Assembly: GCA_946807835.1 (NCBI GenBank) | Contig: OX327702.1 | Span: 11,408,001 to 11,472,000 of the forward strand | Direction: 5' to 3' | DNA length: 64,000 nt | From: Ailanthus altissimus | Lineage: Eukaryota > Streptophyta > Magnoliopsida > Sapindales > Simaroubaceae | Part shown: positions 1 to 12,800 of the stretch, in pieces | Layout: each line of letters opens with the position of its first letter | How positions within the stretch are numbered: position 1 is the first letter of the stretch | Program-made: the position numbers and the translations under genes | The notes under the pieces: model-generated | The model's database searches: none | Told to the model about the DNA's origin: nothing | Seen by the model: the letters and a program-made list of their open reading frames with translations, nothing else

Positions 1-696
1 TTCATAATCACTCATTTATTTTATGCAAGCACAACTAACCTCTACCAATAGGGCTTTCATTGTGGTTAATAGCATAAACAAGTATTTACAATTTATAGTA
101 CAACAATATACAATTATATTTGTATTAAAAATAAAATATAAATACTTCACATGCAAAAATGCAAATTGAAGTTTATAGTTTTGAATGATTAGTGTGAAAA
201 ATTGAATAACTTGATATTGTACAATATATTGCTTCGAAAAAAAAATTTATACTTTTTTTGCCCTAGTGTTCAATCCTGTAATGCCCCCGTATTCAACACT
301 TGAACATGTCAGCAAGTAACTCACTAATGCTCCGACGTTATACTCTACAATGCCCCAACGTTGAGTTACTTTGAATACTCCAGTGTTCAACATTTAAATG
401 CCCCTGCATTATGCTTTAGGGAATGCCCCAACCTTTAACACTCGAATGCCATAGCATTCTCAAATGTAGAACCCAGGTTGAATGCCCTAGCGTTAAACAC
501 TAAATGTTGCAGTGTTCATAACCACTTATGAATGCCACAGCGTTCGCATCGCAGTGCTGCGACATTCTCTGGGTAGTAGCTATATTTTGCACTCAAAACA
601 CTTCTAAAATGCACCAAAACACAATTTTCACTACTTTTGGGCATCCCTATTACTTCAAATAACACTTTAACAACCCAAAAACACAAAAAAAAAAAA
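1..696 (-). mobile_element. Ty1/copia-type element, 5' leader and start of internal region (cut by window edge)
   Basis: Read on the minus strand, this is the sequence just inside the primer-binding site of an LTR retrotransposon. It closely resembles 30,090-30,725, including the stretch around 20-60 (TTTATGCAAGCACA, AGGGCT), so the two belong to one family. No clear protein is readable. Between about 255 and 575 it carries many degenerate copies of a short motif of the type AATGCCCCAACGTT. The element continues beyond base 1, so its gag and pol genes are not visible here. Confidence 0.6.
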
Positions 697-709
697 TGCT
701 CTGATACAA
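697..709 (-). other. Primer-binding site (initiator tRNA-Met type)
   Basis: On the minus strand this reads TTGTATCAGAGCA, close to the TGGTATCAGAGC site at which many plant copia elements prime reverse transcription with the 3' end of initiator tRNA-Met. It lies one base inside the LTR end at 711, as expected. Confidence 0.7.
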
Positions 710-710
710 T

Positions 711-2064
711 TATTAACGTGTTTTAAAGTGCATGCATGTAGATTATACACATGTTAAAATAACTAAATTCATGTCTCATATACACGATTTATAGTAGACT
801 TAAACACATAATCAATATATAAACAAGTATTCTGAAACAAAAATAACTTAAGGTTACAAAAACTTAGTCTCGAAGAACTTCGGTGAAGAATCATCCCTTG
901 GAGCTCACAAGGAAGTCCACTCGTGATCAATTCTAGTCCGTAAGGATCTATGGGATTACAAAAGCTATAATGGTAGCTTCTTTGATTAATTTCCATAAGA
1001 TGAAACTCAAATTTGTCTCAAATGTGAGCTTATTTGTTAAGAACAAAATTAAGACTTATGTGAAACAAGTTCAAAACTTGTTTTTATACTTCGTAAAAAT
1101 AGGGGGCTAAATGCAACACTTGTAAAGTTTTAGTTACCTCACACTTTGCATGGTGACACTTGTCATTCATGCATTGTATACATGCTGCCAAGTGTCAATC
1201 GTGCAAAGCCCTTATGTGCCACTTGTCACACAAGTGGACATATGTTAAGATTCCTTTTGCCATGCAACAGGTACCTCTTTACAATATCTCCAAAGTATGT
1301 TTTCTACTTTTCAGAGAGGTTTTGAAACATATCCTACTTTTTAAAATTATCCCGGATCAAACCGTCTGATCGGTCTCACTATCTCAGTTTTTGATGAGTA
1401 CACTTTATATTATGAGACTCCCTAGGTTTACCTCCGTTTATCTTATGGAACACTTTCGTAAGTCCGTGAACAATGGCCCACATATAAGTTATAAATAGTA
1501 TAAAATAGAGCGTTGAAACATACAAGTTGAGGTCAACCATATCTATATAATTTCTTCGTCAAATATATATATATATATATATATCCTTGAAGAGCAGAGA
1601 TATAAATTATCTCTTTATGCTCCACCGTGAGCAAAGGTCAACCACTTTCATTAACCCCATAGTATGCTAAGACTAACCATCTGAACAATTCAGATATAAA
1701 CATAAACTGATTTGAAAGGAATACCGATCGGCCGTGTCGGTAACTATGAATTATGAATGATTTTTTTTAAGAACATATTGCGTAATGACATTTCTTAACA
1801 CTATTTGCAACTCTTTGTAACTCTATCATTACTACAATATTCTCAAGTCTTTGTCCCTATTTAAGACAAGGTTATAATTCTTTAGAATTGCTAACTCTTA
1901 GCTCTGACCTAAACTCTTTTAGATCTATAATATCCAAAAAGTTGCAAGCTTCTTACCATATAAATAATAACAATTAACGAATAAAACAATATTTATTATA
2001 TAAATATTATATGAATAAATATTTATACAACAATTTGAATGGCACATAAGCACCATTCCTAATA
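711..2064 (-). repeat. Copia-type LTR (minus orientation), about 1.35 kb
   Basis: On the minus strand this starts near 2,064 (TATTAGGAATGGTGCTTATGTGCC, a mutated TGTTAGG start; first part shared with other LTRs in the window) and ends at 711 (CACGTTAATA) directly before the primer-binding site. It is homologous to 25,851-27,238 (opposite orientation) and 30,739-31,255. By position it is the 5' LTR of the element that runs off the left edge. The terminal TG and CA are both mutated, so the insertion is old. Confidence 0.65.
1564..1584. repeat. (AT)n microsatellite
   Basis: An uninterrupted run of about ten AT dinucleotides inside the copia LTR. Confidence 0.9.
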
Positions 2065-2104
2065 ATATGATGCGGGGCACTCACCTTATTAGCTACACAA
2101 TTTA

Positions 2105-2560
2105 ATTTTCTATCTAAGAAGTTAGATGCCATTGAAGTTAGTGTTGTCAAAAATCAACATGTCACCTATGATTTCTGTGGTGATAACCATCCAAAAGGTC
2201 AATGCATGAAGACTATACACTACATAGGAAACTATTATGAGCAGTAACATATTTGTAATTCTAACTACTATAACTCGAGCTGGATAAATTTTCCTAGCAT
2301 TCCAGTATAACCACAACAGTAGATTGAAAAGAAACTAGATCTAAATGAGTTGATCATGAAATACATGAGTAAGATAGATCAACTTCTGCAAAGTCAAGCA
2401 ACTTTTCTTTGAACATTGGAGACACGAGTTAGATAGCTTACCTTAGCCATAAATAATCCCTTACAATGTTTTCTACAGAACAACACAGAGGTGAATTCTA
2501 AAAAAGGTATAGAGCAATGCCAAACAATCACCTTAAAGAGTGAACAAGAACTACCAACAG
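2105..2560 (+). pseudogene. Ty3/gypsy (Athila-like) gag remnant with zinc knuckle
   Basis: In one plus frame, with stop codons, the translation runs LSKKLDAIEVS, then YDFCGDNHPKGQC, then KTIHYIGNYY, and later NNTEVNSKKGIEQC and QTITLKS. This is the order found in gag of Athila/Tat gypsy elements: a CX2CX4HX4C zinc knuckle, a variable stretch, a coiled region (about 2,340-2,430), then the NTEVNPK...EQCKAITLRSGKE segment. Several in-frame stops (for example after IGNYYEQ) show it is dead. It adjoins the copia LTR start at 2,064. The rest of gag, protease and pol are not seen nearby. The family call rests on motif order alone. Confidence 0.7.
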
Positions 2561-5480
2561 CCACTGAACATCTAAACCAAATGAGAGTTATGTTTTAGAA
2601 AAAAAATGGAAAAAAGAATAAACAATTACAGAAAAAAAGAAACTAGTGGCACTTTAAAGCAAATACAACCTATACACTCTACCACCATTATTTCTATAAC
2701 AACTCTAAAAGAAGACCCTTGTTTATAAGTAGTTTCCAATAATGTCTTCCAATCTTTCAAAGTTGACTTGATAATTCTGGAGGATGCACCACCACCTCCT
2801 AAATTAAAAGTGATATAAGCCATTCAACTATAACTTCATGAAAAGGAAAAACTGCACAAGACAAAAAAAAAAAAGAGGCATGACAAAATCATCAATAAGA
2901 AGCAATTACATACTGGTAAATGAAGATTATTATTCTAGTTCAAGATTAAACTCTTTTTGGGAAAGTTCAAAGCAAAGTGGTCGAGACCACATCTAATAAT
3001 TTTTTTTATAGAGCTGTGGAAATCTAAACAAAAGAATGTCAACGCTCTTAAGCGCCGACTGAAGTTCCATAAGTAAAATGCCTCAAACATATAGTTTGAT
3101 CCATCATGAATCTAGAAGATGTCAAGCCGATGACGTTAAATAAAATGCTTATTGGAGGGTAATCTAAGTAAATATTTTTATGCTATTTTTTTTTAATATA
3201 TAGTGTTAAAATAGCAATTCAACATTTAAAAAGTAGCACAAGAAGTTACAGCATAAAGAGATATGAAACAGTTCAACACTATTACATTAAGACTCTTTTT
3301 CGTAAAACTAAGCCTTTATTTACCAAGGACGTTTCCTATTCTTATTTTTATTTTTGCCATTGAGGATAATGTCAAATTAAATTTGAGAAAGAGAAACACT
3401 TATTTGATAGAATATCGGCTGAAATTTATTTTTCACAAGTCCCTAGGAAACACTAGACACTTATTCATATACTGAATTTTAGGAATATTTTCAACCTTGT
3501 GAAATTACAATTGTTTCCACAAGATCATGAGATAGAAGTAGAGTTTGTATAGGTGTTGATGTAGTTTGAAGGGTTAATCAGAAGTTACAGTGGACACCTT
3601 GATGAGAAAAATGGTGAGGAGAATGCAGACATTGTCCATGGTAATGTTAATCAGTCTAAGAATGACCCTATAATAGAGTTTAGTGGTCAAATTGAGATGT
3701 ACTTGAGGCAGATGGAGATCAAGTAAATTATTTGGTATAAAATATATTTATTGACAAAGATTGAATCAAATACTTGCTTAAAGTTTAGTTTTTTTTAATT
3801 TAGTTAGGAACAATTTGAACAACACACAACTTCATCCATATATCCAAATAATTACTACTGGAAAAAAATTTGATGATTTATATAACAAAGTTACATAGAT
3901 GAGAAAAGAGATGTGAGAAGTGAATCCTCGCTTGCAAGAAGTGCATAAAAAGGATAAAGAAGAGCAGATGCAAGTGATTAGATTGTTTAGACAATTATTG
4001 CAAGATTCTACATTCTACATAGGCACATACAAAAATGAGGTAAATCGAGAATGTTTAATTTATACTTTCTATATGGAACTTTTTTTTAATATATTTATAT
4101 GTGTCATTCAATTTCCTTTAACGGATGTGAATTGGGTTGGTGATGTTCATTCTCTTAAGAGACAAATAGAGATTGACTTTAAAAAAAACAATGATTTTTA
4201 GTAAGGTGTTGATTCGGAGATGTTAGTGTGTGGGTACTACCCAAAGCACCTAAAGGGGTGAGCAAGTTCAGACAGGAATACAAATCTGTATGGGTCATGT
4301 ATACACCTTTTACAAATCCTCTTTGTAAGAGATCAAAGAAAAGAAAACAAAAGTCAGAGGTCAAGCAAATGCGTTAAGAGACAGAGATTGGTGTGGATCT
4401 TATACGCCTAGTTGACTTGACACTTCAAGCGGGTTTTTATGGAGTGGCTTTTTGAGGGAAGTAGACGTATCAATCAGCTTAGTATTGGTGTTGATTGTAC
4501 ATTGTTTTAGACGTTCCTACAATATTAGCTGAATGAAGTTATAAGCATTTGCAATTAAAAGTTAATTCTTATTTTTTTATTATAAAACCTTGATAATTTA
4601 ATGTTATGTTCTTATATTACAGCACATCAGTGAGTATCTCAAATTGATTGGTCTTTGTCAATGAAAATACCCCTAATTACCCTAATAAATACCAAAATAG
4701 ATTTATATTTGTTTTGTAAGTATTTGTTCTGAAAGGATCTAATGCGTGACATTGTTTTAACATTCAATCAATAATGTGTGCTAAAGATTAATATTACATA
4801 AAATTTCAAATTTAATTTCCTTCATTAGAATCCTTAATAAGTCGTTAGTAAACTCATTATATTATTAAACCATAAATATCTTTGGTGGATCATAATCTAA
4901 ACACTGTGAAAACTTATATACAGTATGTCATAAATATGTACAATAAGGACAAACTAGTTATCCCTAAAAAATACATGTCCATCAACTAACACCTTGCGAC
5001 TTAGGGAACCAAGAGACAACATAAGTCTTGTCAAATTTACTATACATACATATACCTTTAGTCACTTGAAAATCATAATAAACTATGATGAATATAAAAT
5101 GCAATAAGTATACTAGTTTTTCATATACTAAAATAAATACATTTATATATAAACATGAGCATGATATGCCATGGTAAATTATAATCAAAATCTTATTTAT
5201 ATTATATGTCAAGTAAGTGCTTACATATTCTTTCAAAACTTATACTAGGAATATCGTTACTCAATCATTACTTAATAAGATTAATTCACATTTCACATAT
5301 CATATATAGCACATAATGAGCTAAATGTCGTATGTCGGCAACACACCGTATAAGAGGAATACTGCAAGTGAGGCTTATATTTCACACACCTAGAATGTTC
5401 ATGCCTGATAGTAAAAGCCATTCCCTCATCTTGATCATTTATGAGTCCTCCCACATGCACTATTACGTCGCCACACAAAT
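2561..5480. other. AT-rich intergenic sequence, no recognised gene
   Basis: I find no convincing gene here. Two stretches look slightly coding on the plus strand: about 3,575-3,725 (GEENADIVHGNVNQ, IEFSGQIEMYLRQMEIK, then a stop) and 3,920-4,200, a 93-codon frame with a charged segment (EVHKKDKEEQMQVIRLFRQL) followed by DVNWVGDVHSLKRQIEIDF. I cannot match either to a family; they could be exons of a decayed transposon or host gene. The remainder is low-complexity AT-rich DNA with many homopolymer runs. Confidence 0.4.
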
Positions 5481-7302
5481 GTGATAACTTATACTTCCTT
5501 TAGGGTACCTATAGAATCCTTCCTATATATAGAACAAATATTTATATCAATCCTAAAAGAAAGGCTATATATAATGGCTCCATACATCCATATGGTGCTT
5601 ATTACACGAGTAATGAGTTCAAGCATCCTAGAAAATATAAAACACAGCCCAGGAAAATATTTTAGTTCAAAAGTTTTCTTTCTTAAACACATTACATTTC
5701 GAAAACTCACTTTCATAAACACATTTCATGTATCTCCATGCTTAATGTTAACACTCACATTGATAAACATATGTCATTCACATATTCATATCAAAATATA
5801 CTTGTACTAACGTGAGCATATTTCAAATCATATTTGTAAAATCATGCACAAATAAATACTATATTTATTGTGATTCCAGTAAAAGTCTAGTATACTTACC
5901 TCTCAACAATCACAAAACGCAAGGTATAATGTCCTTAGCCTATCAATGGAGATTAATCCATTCATAAACATCAATATGAAACTAAAAAAAGCTTAAGATG
6001 AATTTAGAAAACTACACATTCACATTTATCATACCAAATTAGTCAATTGACTTGACTTCTAAAAATCTATCACTTCTAACCGTTTGTACTTAACAAAATT
6101 TTCTTATACATCAATTGATATCCAGTTACCACAAAATCAGAATATGTCATGGTTAACTCATATATTAGTCTCATGCATGGAGATTATATTATAATTACTA
6201 CAAAATTAATTTCATAATTACTCTCAAATCTAAACTATTAACTTGACATAATTAGAGTATTTACTAAACAATATTTAATCTCCTAATTTTATAAAATCGA
6301 AATCAACTTAAAAATAATGAAACCACAATAGAATTGCTCTTGACATATAGCTAAGTCCAAAATAGATAATCCATGGCTGAATCAACACAAATCATATTTT
6401 TAAAATGATTTTACTTCAAAGTTTTCATAATCTGTTAAATGACATTTTGCACTGTGGTTATATAAATTAGAAACTCATAACAGTTGGAAAGTAGTGAGTT
6501 AAATGCTTGACCTAGGGTATACTAGATATTTAAAAATATTATATTCCAAAAACTCATAATTTTTTTAAATCATTTGGTAAATCAAAGCCAATTCATCATT
6601 TAGCCAAATTGCAGAATTGATGTTTTCAAAATCTCAGGGTCATCTTTAGAAAACCATTAAAAATCGATTTATGAAGTTTTCATAGGAATCAAAGTTCTAA
6701 ATATTCAATACGATGTCTAGTGTTATGGATTAAAAACTTAGATAAAAAATTAAAATAAAATATTTTATAAAAACTACAAACATGCAGCAATTCTGCTAAT
6801 TTTTTATAATTCCTCCCTTTATTCATACAATCATATTTAATAATCAATATATCTCACAAAATTATCATCAAATCCTTAATTTAAAAAGATAAATTATAAC
6901 TTCACAAAAATCGCACATTTAAAATGAGAGAAAGAGCTCTAAAAATACCTTTTAATAGCATAAAATCATCATATCATTCTTAATCTCTTTTTCTGCTCTT
7001 TCTCCTTCTTCCTCTTGCTCTCTTACTTTCTCTTTTGTAAGTCTTTAAAGAGATGGGTGGAACTATAACTAGGGTGGGGGAAATTAAGATTTATATCATT
7101 ATTGGTAAATTTCATCTTGCTCCCTTAATAGATATTATCAATCCAATCCAAATTTTACTATTTTTCTCATTAAATCCAAATAAGTCATATTATAACTTAT
7201 AACACATGTTCTTAGGTATAATCACATTGTGTTTTACATAAGCTCTAGCTTAACTCATAACTAACCTAATACTTAACTTAGAAATAGATCCATACTTTAA
7301 GC
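5481..7302. other. AT-rich intergenic sequence, possibly an old LTR
   Basis: No gene is recognisable. The right end (about 6,900-7,200) has a pyrimidine-rich block followed by AT-rich sequence, a texture similar to the Tekay-type LTRs near 37.8-38.2 kb, but I cannot align the two by eye. The longest plus frame (5,481-5,810) has no recognisable domain and is matched by an equally long frame on the other strand, so it is probably chance. Confidence 0.35.
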
Positions 7303-8100
7303 TGTGAGTGATTTTAAACTTAGGGTGCATGCATGTGAGTTTGTGTCTATCATTCAAATTTGCATACGTATCACATACATATATGCGCAGCGGATCAACA
7401 GAATAATAATTTCTTAATGATAAACACAATAAATTTTACATGTATCTCATAAATGTAAACTACATAAAGATTGATAATTTATTACCTTGACAAGCCTTTA
7501 GTTTTTTGTCAAACCGGAGTATCTACCTTAAAGCAACTCATTCATAATTCTAGTTCCTCAACACGGTGGACTTAAGGAAGCTAGAATAGTAACTTTTCTA
7601 GCAGAGAATTCAACACTTAAATCATTGTTTCTACCTTATAGTATAGGTGGCCAAAATGAAGAAGAATAGAATAAATGTATTTTAAGCTCTCAACACTTGA
7701 GAGTTTTTCTTTAACACTTAGCCAAAATTTCACTTCTCTCTCACTCTACCCAAATTTTCTTTGCCGAATCAATCATATGCAAATATGAGCAATCACTTGC
7801 TCTTTTATTTGTTTTTCCTTTTCAATTTTAATGGACAATACTTGTCACATTTAATTACATAATGACTTCCATTATCATGGTCAATGTTTGCCATTAGTGT
7901 TTTGTTTATTATTATTTACAAAAAAAATAAAAGAAAAACAAAACATGAGAGGAAATTATTTAGATGAACTTAGCCTAAATTTAAGCCAAAGAAAAAACAC
8001 TTTCTCATTTGTAAGAAACATGTCTGACCCATCACTTATTAATGCCATTAATTTGTATTTAGTTTATTATTTAATCAATATTAAATAATAGTAAAAATAC
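7303..8100 (-). repeat. Copia LTR fragment (minus orientation)
   Basis: The minus strand matches the 3' part of the large copia LTR at 49,252-51,297: the block around the tandem TTTAAGTGTTAAA motifs, the TTCTAG(T)ACTC segment, the AAGGTGATC-like segment and the CCGCTGC...CATATATG segment all occur in order. The 5' part of the LTR is missing; homology stops near 8,100, where the F-box pseudogene begins. The lower end, TGTGAGTGAT at 7,303, is approximate. Confidence 0.5.
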
Positions 8101-8900
8101 ATGTTACATTTCTATGCGTCAGAGACCGGGATGGGTGCTGACAGTGCCCTACAACTTCTAACAGGTGTTACTAATGCCACATTTCTTACATTTTATGGCA
8201 TTATATCGCTAAGCTCTCTCCCAATCTACTCTACGATGTCTTTTGAGGTTCTATGTTTATGCTTCACGTTTTTTTCTTCCATTTTTTGTTTGTTATTATA
8301 GCTTTGTTGCATATCATCTAGTAATAACATTATTTTTAAAACGGACAGATAGGACAATTTCTATTTCTCCAGGAAATTCTATTAACCGCGAGTACTTAGC
8401 AATTTATTGTTCATTTTCTTAAATCATTATCTTTGTAGGCCTTGACAAAGCTTAATAAAAATTTCTTTCGCGCATTCCCCCATTTGACCTATTTGGAAGT
8501 GGAGGTCTCAAAATTTGGATGGCGACTGCTTCCTATCATCATCAGCAGTTCACTCAACTTAGAAATGTTTTACTTTGAGAAGGCGATGTGATGAACTTTT
8601 GAACCAAATGGTAGTTAATCTGTTGTTTCTGATTTTTTATTTTCTTTGTATCAGGCAATTGTTTTCGAGGTTGCCAATGATGCATTTGTATGGATGTGTG
8701 CCCCAATGTTTGTTGTTATAAGTCAAGGAGGGGATTTGAAGGTCAAAAAGATGAAGTAGAACTAGAACTAGTGAAGTACTTGTTGAAGAATGGAGATGGT
8801 TAGATTTCAGCAAAATTGGTCTGAAGAAATGGGTTCCAAGGAAAACCTCTGGTTAATGCTTCAGAGAGGTTCCAAGACCTGTCAAATTGAATTCCTTTGA
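8101..8900 (+). pseudogene. F-box/FBD/LRR-repeat gene, 3' part, broken
   Basis: Three pieces in order resemble the C-terminal half of plant F-box/FBD/LRR proteins, substrate receptors of SCF ubiquitin ligases. The first (8,101-8,265) reads ADSALQLLTGVTNATFL and SLPIYSTMSFE, an LRR-like stretch. The second (about 8,455-8,590, after an acceptor-like TTTGTAG) reads FPHLTYLEVEVSKFGWRLLP, then IIISSSLNLEMFYFEKA. The third (about 8,690-8,900) is the FBD domain: FEGQKDEVELELVKYLLKNG, then SAKLV in one frame, and RGSKTCQIEFL followed by a TGA stop in another. Frames change between pieces and stops occur inside the FBD, so it is dead. The F-box itself is not present; the left edge abuts a copia LTR fragment, which may have removed it. 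Confidence 0.65.
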
Positions 8901-9871
8901 TAGTTGTCTCCGGAAGATATCCAAGTGGTTCTGATCATGATATGCTGTATAAACGCATGTCCTCTTTGTTGAAAATGAAGACTGATCCACCGACTATTTC
9001 TGTCGTCCATAGTTTCGTAATTTTGATATGCACACGTAATAAATTCACAATTTATGTGTACATATGATGATATCTATTGGATGATGATCTAAAATTCCAT
9101 TCATGCTCTGCAGCTTCCTTGATTTATATTGCGGCTCAGTTATAGATTACCTAATAATGTATGTAACGGTATTCAAACAAAATCTATTCTTTTTTATTTT
9201 TTTGAATCTATAGTTCAAACAACATTCTCATATAATCTAACATTAATAGTCATCCTGTTGATTGAGATTTATTCTTCTATTGTTCATATTTTAGCCCATC
9301 ATCCATAATTTATAAATTTGATACGTTATCATGCAAAAATAATCAAGAAAAAAAGTTATATCCTCTTATTAGAAATGGTGCCGATCTTTTGTAACTAGGA
9401 GGTTTTGGATTGGGATTATCATGTCAGGTGCGTTTTTCTCTTTCTCTACCTTATATATTATAAGTCTTGTGCTTGATTTCTGAAAAGTCAGGAAAATAGA
9501 AGAAATAGAGGAAGGAGGGAAAAAAAGATATACTATATATAGTTAGTGTCGCATTTTATGCTAATATCTATGATTAACCTTGGGACAACAAAAAAAGAAT
9601 ACGTGTCAAGCTGCGGCACAGGAACTACTTTTTGTGTAAGAGGCTATAGATTTATCAACTATTCTAAACTTCCAGTACAAGATGAATCGATTACAATCAT
9701 GAACACCAGCAACAACGAATGTAAATGAGGCAACCGCAATCAGCATTACATTTGGTCAAGAGTTGGGGTTAGAATGACGAATGTCAAGGTTATCTACATT
9801 TCACCTGGTTCTTCAGGCCATGATCACCTTGTTGGTAGAAATGAACCGTTCACTTTTGTCTTCACCACCCG
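8901..9871. other. Region downstream of the PAH1-like gene; no gene seen
   Basis: This spans the end of the F-box relic and the probable 3' UTR of the minus-strand lipin gene, which should occupy the part next to 9,871. I could not choose a poly(A) site. A short plus frame at 9,546-9,728 has no recognisable domain. Confidence 0.5.
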
Positions 9872-12800
9872 CTAAATATCAATGTCTGGCAATGGCATTC
9901 TCCAAAAATTCCAAGAGTTGTAGTCCTCCTATGGAGTAATGGAAAACCAGTGTCATAATAATAGCTTAAACACAGCTACCTAAACACAAATATTCCGAAA
10001 TCATTCCTTACCTGCTCAACCAATGAGGTTGGAGGAAAAATTCCATTGACAAGGGTGTGTAAAGATGTATACGACTTAACATCAATACGATGACTAATGG
10101 CCACTTCTCCCTGCCGGTTTAAGTGGAAATTTATTGGAATCATTTTGATTAGAGGAAACGATTGTAGATTCTGTTTTTGAACAAAGATGCCATGAAGTAT
10201 CAGCAGAAAACATGTACCTTAGGGTTGATAATAAAAATTTTTCCCTTTGGAATCCCAATCTTCCTGTAACTGAGTTCATCTGTATCTCTATTTCCAAAGC
10301 CTGCATAGAACGGATTATAGTCGGATGGAAAGAGTTTCTTAATATCCTGCAAAGGATGAATGTCAGAATATACTGCAAAGTTGGAAAGAAGGATTCAAAC
10401 GGCTGTTTCAGTCATTTCAATCTAAGGATTTTTACCTCTAAACAAGCAATCTTGAATTCATGAGGGGCTCTTCTAATCACTGTCATCAGCATATATGGAT
10501 AAGCAAATCAATCACTCAGAGATGCAAGAATAAATATCATATGAAAAGAAAATGGACAAAAACCAAAACCCAGCCAGCATACTAAGCATGCAAGACTAAA
10601 GAAATATCGTAGAGAGGATATGGGGTGAAAACCCCATAGAAACACATTTTCTACATAGGAGTCAATGATACAATGATAAATGAAGGTAGCTATGCTTTGT
10701 CTGCAGATGACACTGAACATCAAGGCAACATTAGTAGAATTGAATATACCAGCTGTGAAGTATGTAATGACTTCCATATGATAAAAAGTGAACTAAATGT
10801 AATACTTCATTTTTTGGTGCATTATAGTACCATAGCTTGATTTTTACAAAGTTCATTAAAAGATGGCCTTGCAGTGCTCAAACTCATATTAGACAAACAC
10901 ACATCTTACTGTCATTATAGCCGTCTTTTATGCATCTTTCTTCCTTTTCCTGTCTAGTATTTTTCATTTTCGAAGCGCGAAGAAAGAACAGATCTTTGAT
11001 GTGTATTAACAAAAAATAGCATCACAATTTTATTATATCCATGCGGTCAAGAATATGAAATGCTTCAGAATAATCTGAATGTTCCCATGATGAGGCTCGA
11101 TAGAAAATATAGGCGTCCAGAAAGTCACTGCCAAAGTAGTTCAGCACAACAAATACCTTCTCAAAAGAAAGAAGAAAATGAAGAAATTAAAAAAAAAAAT
11201 CACCTTCACGGTATAATGAGGGAAATAATCCATCAGGGGAAATAACAACAGGTCCATTGGGCAAAGCTTTTCCATCCTGCAAGAATAAAAGAGAGAAACT
11301 TTGCTTTTGCAATCCCATTAAATTGATTAAAATAGTAGGCAACATATCAATACAAGCCCAGAACAATGCAAGAGAAAAGACCAACTGTGCCAGTACAGAA
11401 ACCACTGGGAAAGACTGATTGGTGATTCAACCATCCATATGTGCAAGATATAAGTATGTAAGACAAACAGAATTTTTCAGGGCTGGTATTAATGCCCAAC
11501 CAATGATTTGAACTAGTAGATCCAACCAAATTTAATTTCTTCTTTTCAGGGTCAACCTGGTCAAATTTCTTATCGAGCAATAAACTTTACCAACTTATTT
11601 CCTGTAACTTTGACTTTTTATAATAAGTCTCAACTGTGAGAAGAGATTAACAATTTTGATTAATATAGGAGTATATTAACAACTGTGTAAAACCAAAACC
11701 TGCTTCAGGTTGAGTAAAAAACTTCTGGTAAGGTACGCCTGAACAATAGCACGTGCACTCAGAAACAGTAACTGATATCCATTTTCCTGTGTTGTGAACA
11801 AAATTCAAATTTTGATGTCAATCTCCCAATGGTAAACCAATTTGTTCCCATGGTATGTGAAGTAGTAAACTGTTACTGAGCTATCTTTTCACTTCTTGGA
11901 ATAAGATCAGAGATTGGTGAGGCATACCTTAATTGCACAGAAAAGTTTAGCTACACCAGATTGTGTCCAATCTTTTCCAACCAAAGGCATGAACTGACCT
12001 AAAACATCAGACCTGAAAGAAATGCATTAATACAATGCACAGTTCACAGTTATCTATATTTAAATAGAAGCATCCAAGTCAAAAAAAATTAATATTATTC
12101 AATTTTCAGAATAAAAATCACATTCTTTTCCTATGATTCATTAAAGTATAGCCAGAATGCTCAAACTTTGCCTTAAATGTAATGTCATCATTGATGAAGG
12201 TTTCTTCTACTTCTACCTATTACCCGTCCTCTTATTTCAATAAAGTATTAGTCCTAAGTAGTTAAAATAGCACTTTTATAATGCACACTGCAAGAAAATT
12301 TTATATCTTTCTCAAGCATATGTAACACACAAGTCTGCATGTTAACGCTCACATATTTGGAAAAATGTCTCCAATGCAGTCTATTTTTATTTATTTTTTT
12401 TAAAAAGGCCCCATTGTTGCTCAATTTCACACAATCTTTCAAAATTCATAAGGAGGGTAAAATGGTCATTGAATGGCTCCCAGTGATGTTTTGAAGGAAA
12501 CTTGAGGCCACTCAATGACCTTTGTGTGGAACTTGTTATTTTTTGTCAAATTCAAGAAAACACCAAGGCCCCTAAACGAAAAATACTGCCAGAGTAGTGA
12601 ACAAGCAACCTGAAGACTTTTTTTTATAAAAAAAAAAGGATTATTCCTTTTAACATCCTAGAAGTAAGGGAAATGCACCAGGAACAGATGTTTTCCTCCC
12701 AAGATGAAATGCAAAGTACAGGAGGATTATGAATCAACAGCCAGTGCTCCAAGTTTCAGCTTAATCCCAGGGTTTTCAAATTTAAGAAGTGAATGTCATG

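Noticed and set aside
255..575. Repeated short motif (AATGCCCCAACG type) as a possible CRISPR-like or satellite array
   Set aside because: The units are irregular in spacing and sequence, there are no constant repeats with unique spacers, and the setting is a plant retroelement leader.
5481..5810. 109-codon plus frame as a gene
   Set aside because: AT-rich, overlapped by a 77-codon frame on the other strand, and no recognisable domain or splice context.
10508..10777. Minus frame of 89 codons inside the lipin locus as an additional exon or nested gene
   Set aside because: It lies wholly in the intron between exons 6 and 7, which join in phase without it (11,204 to 10,479), and the conserved protein has no insertion there.
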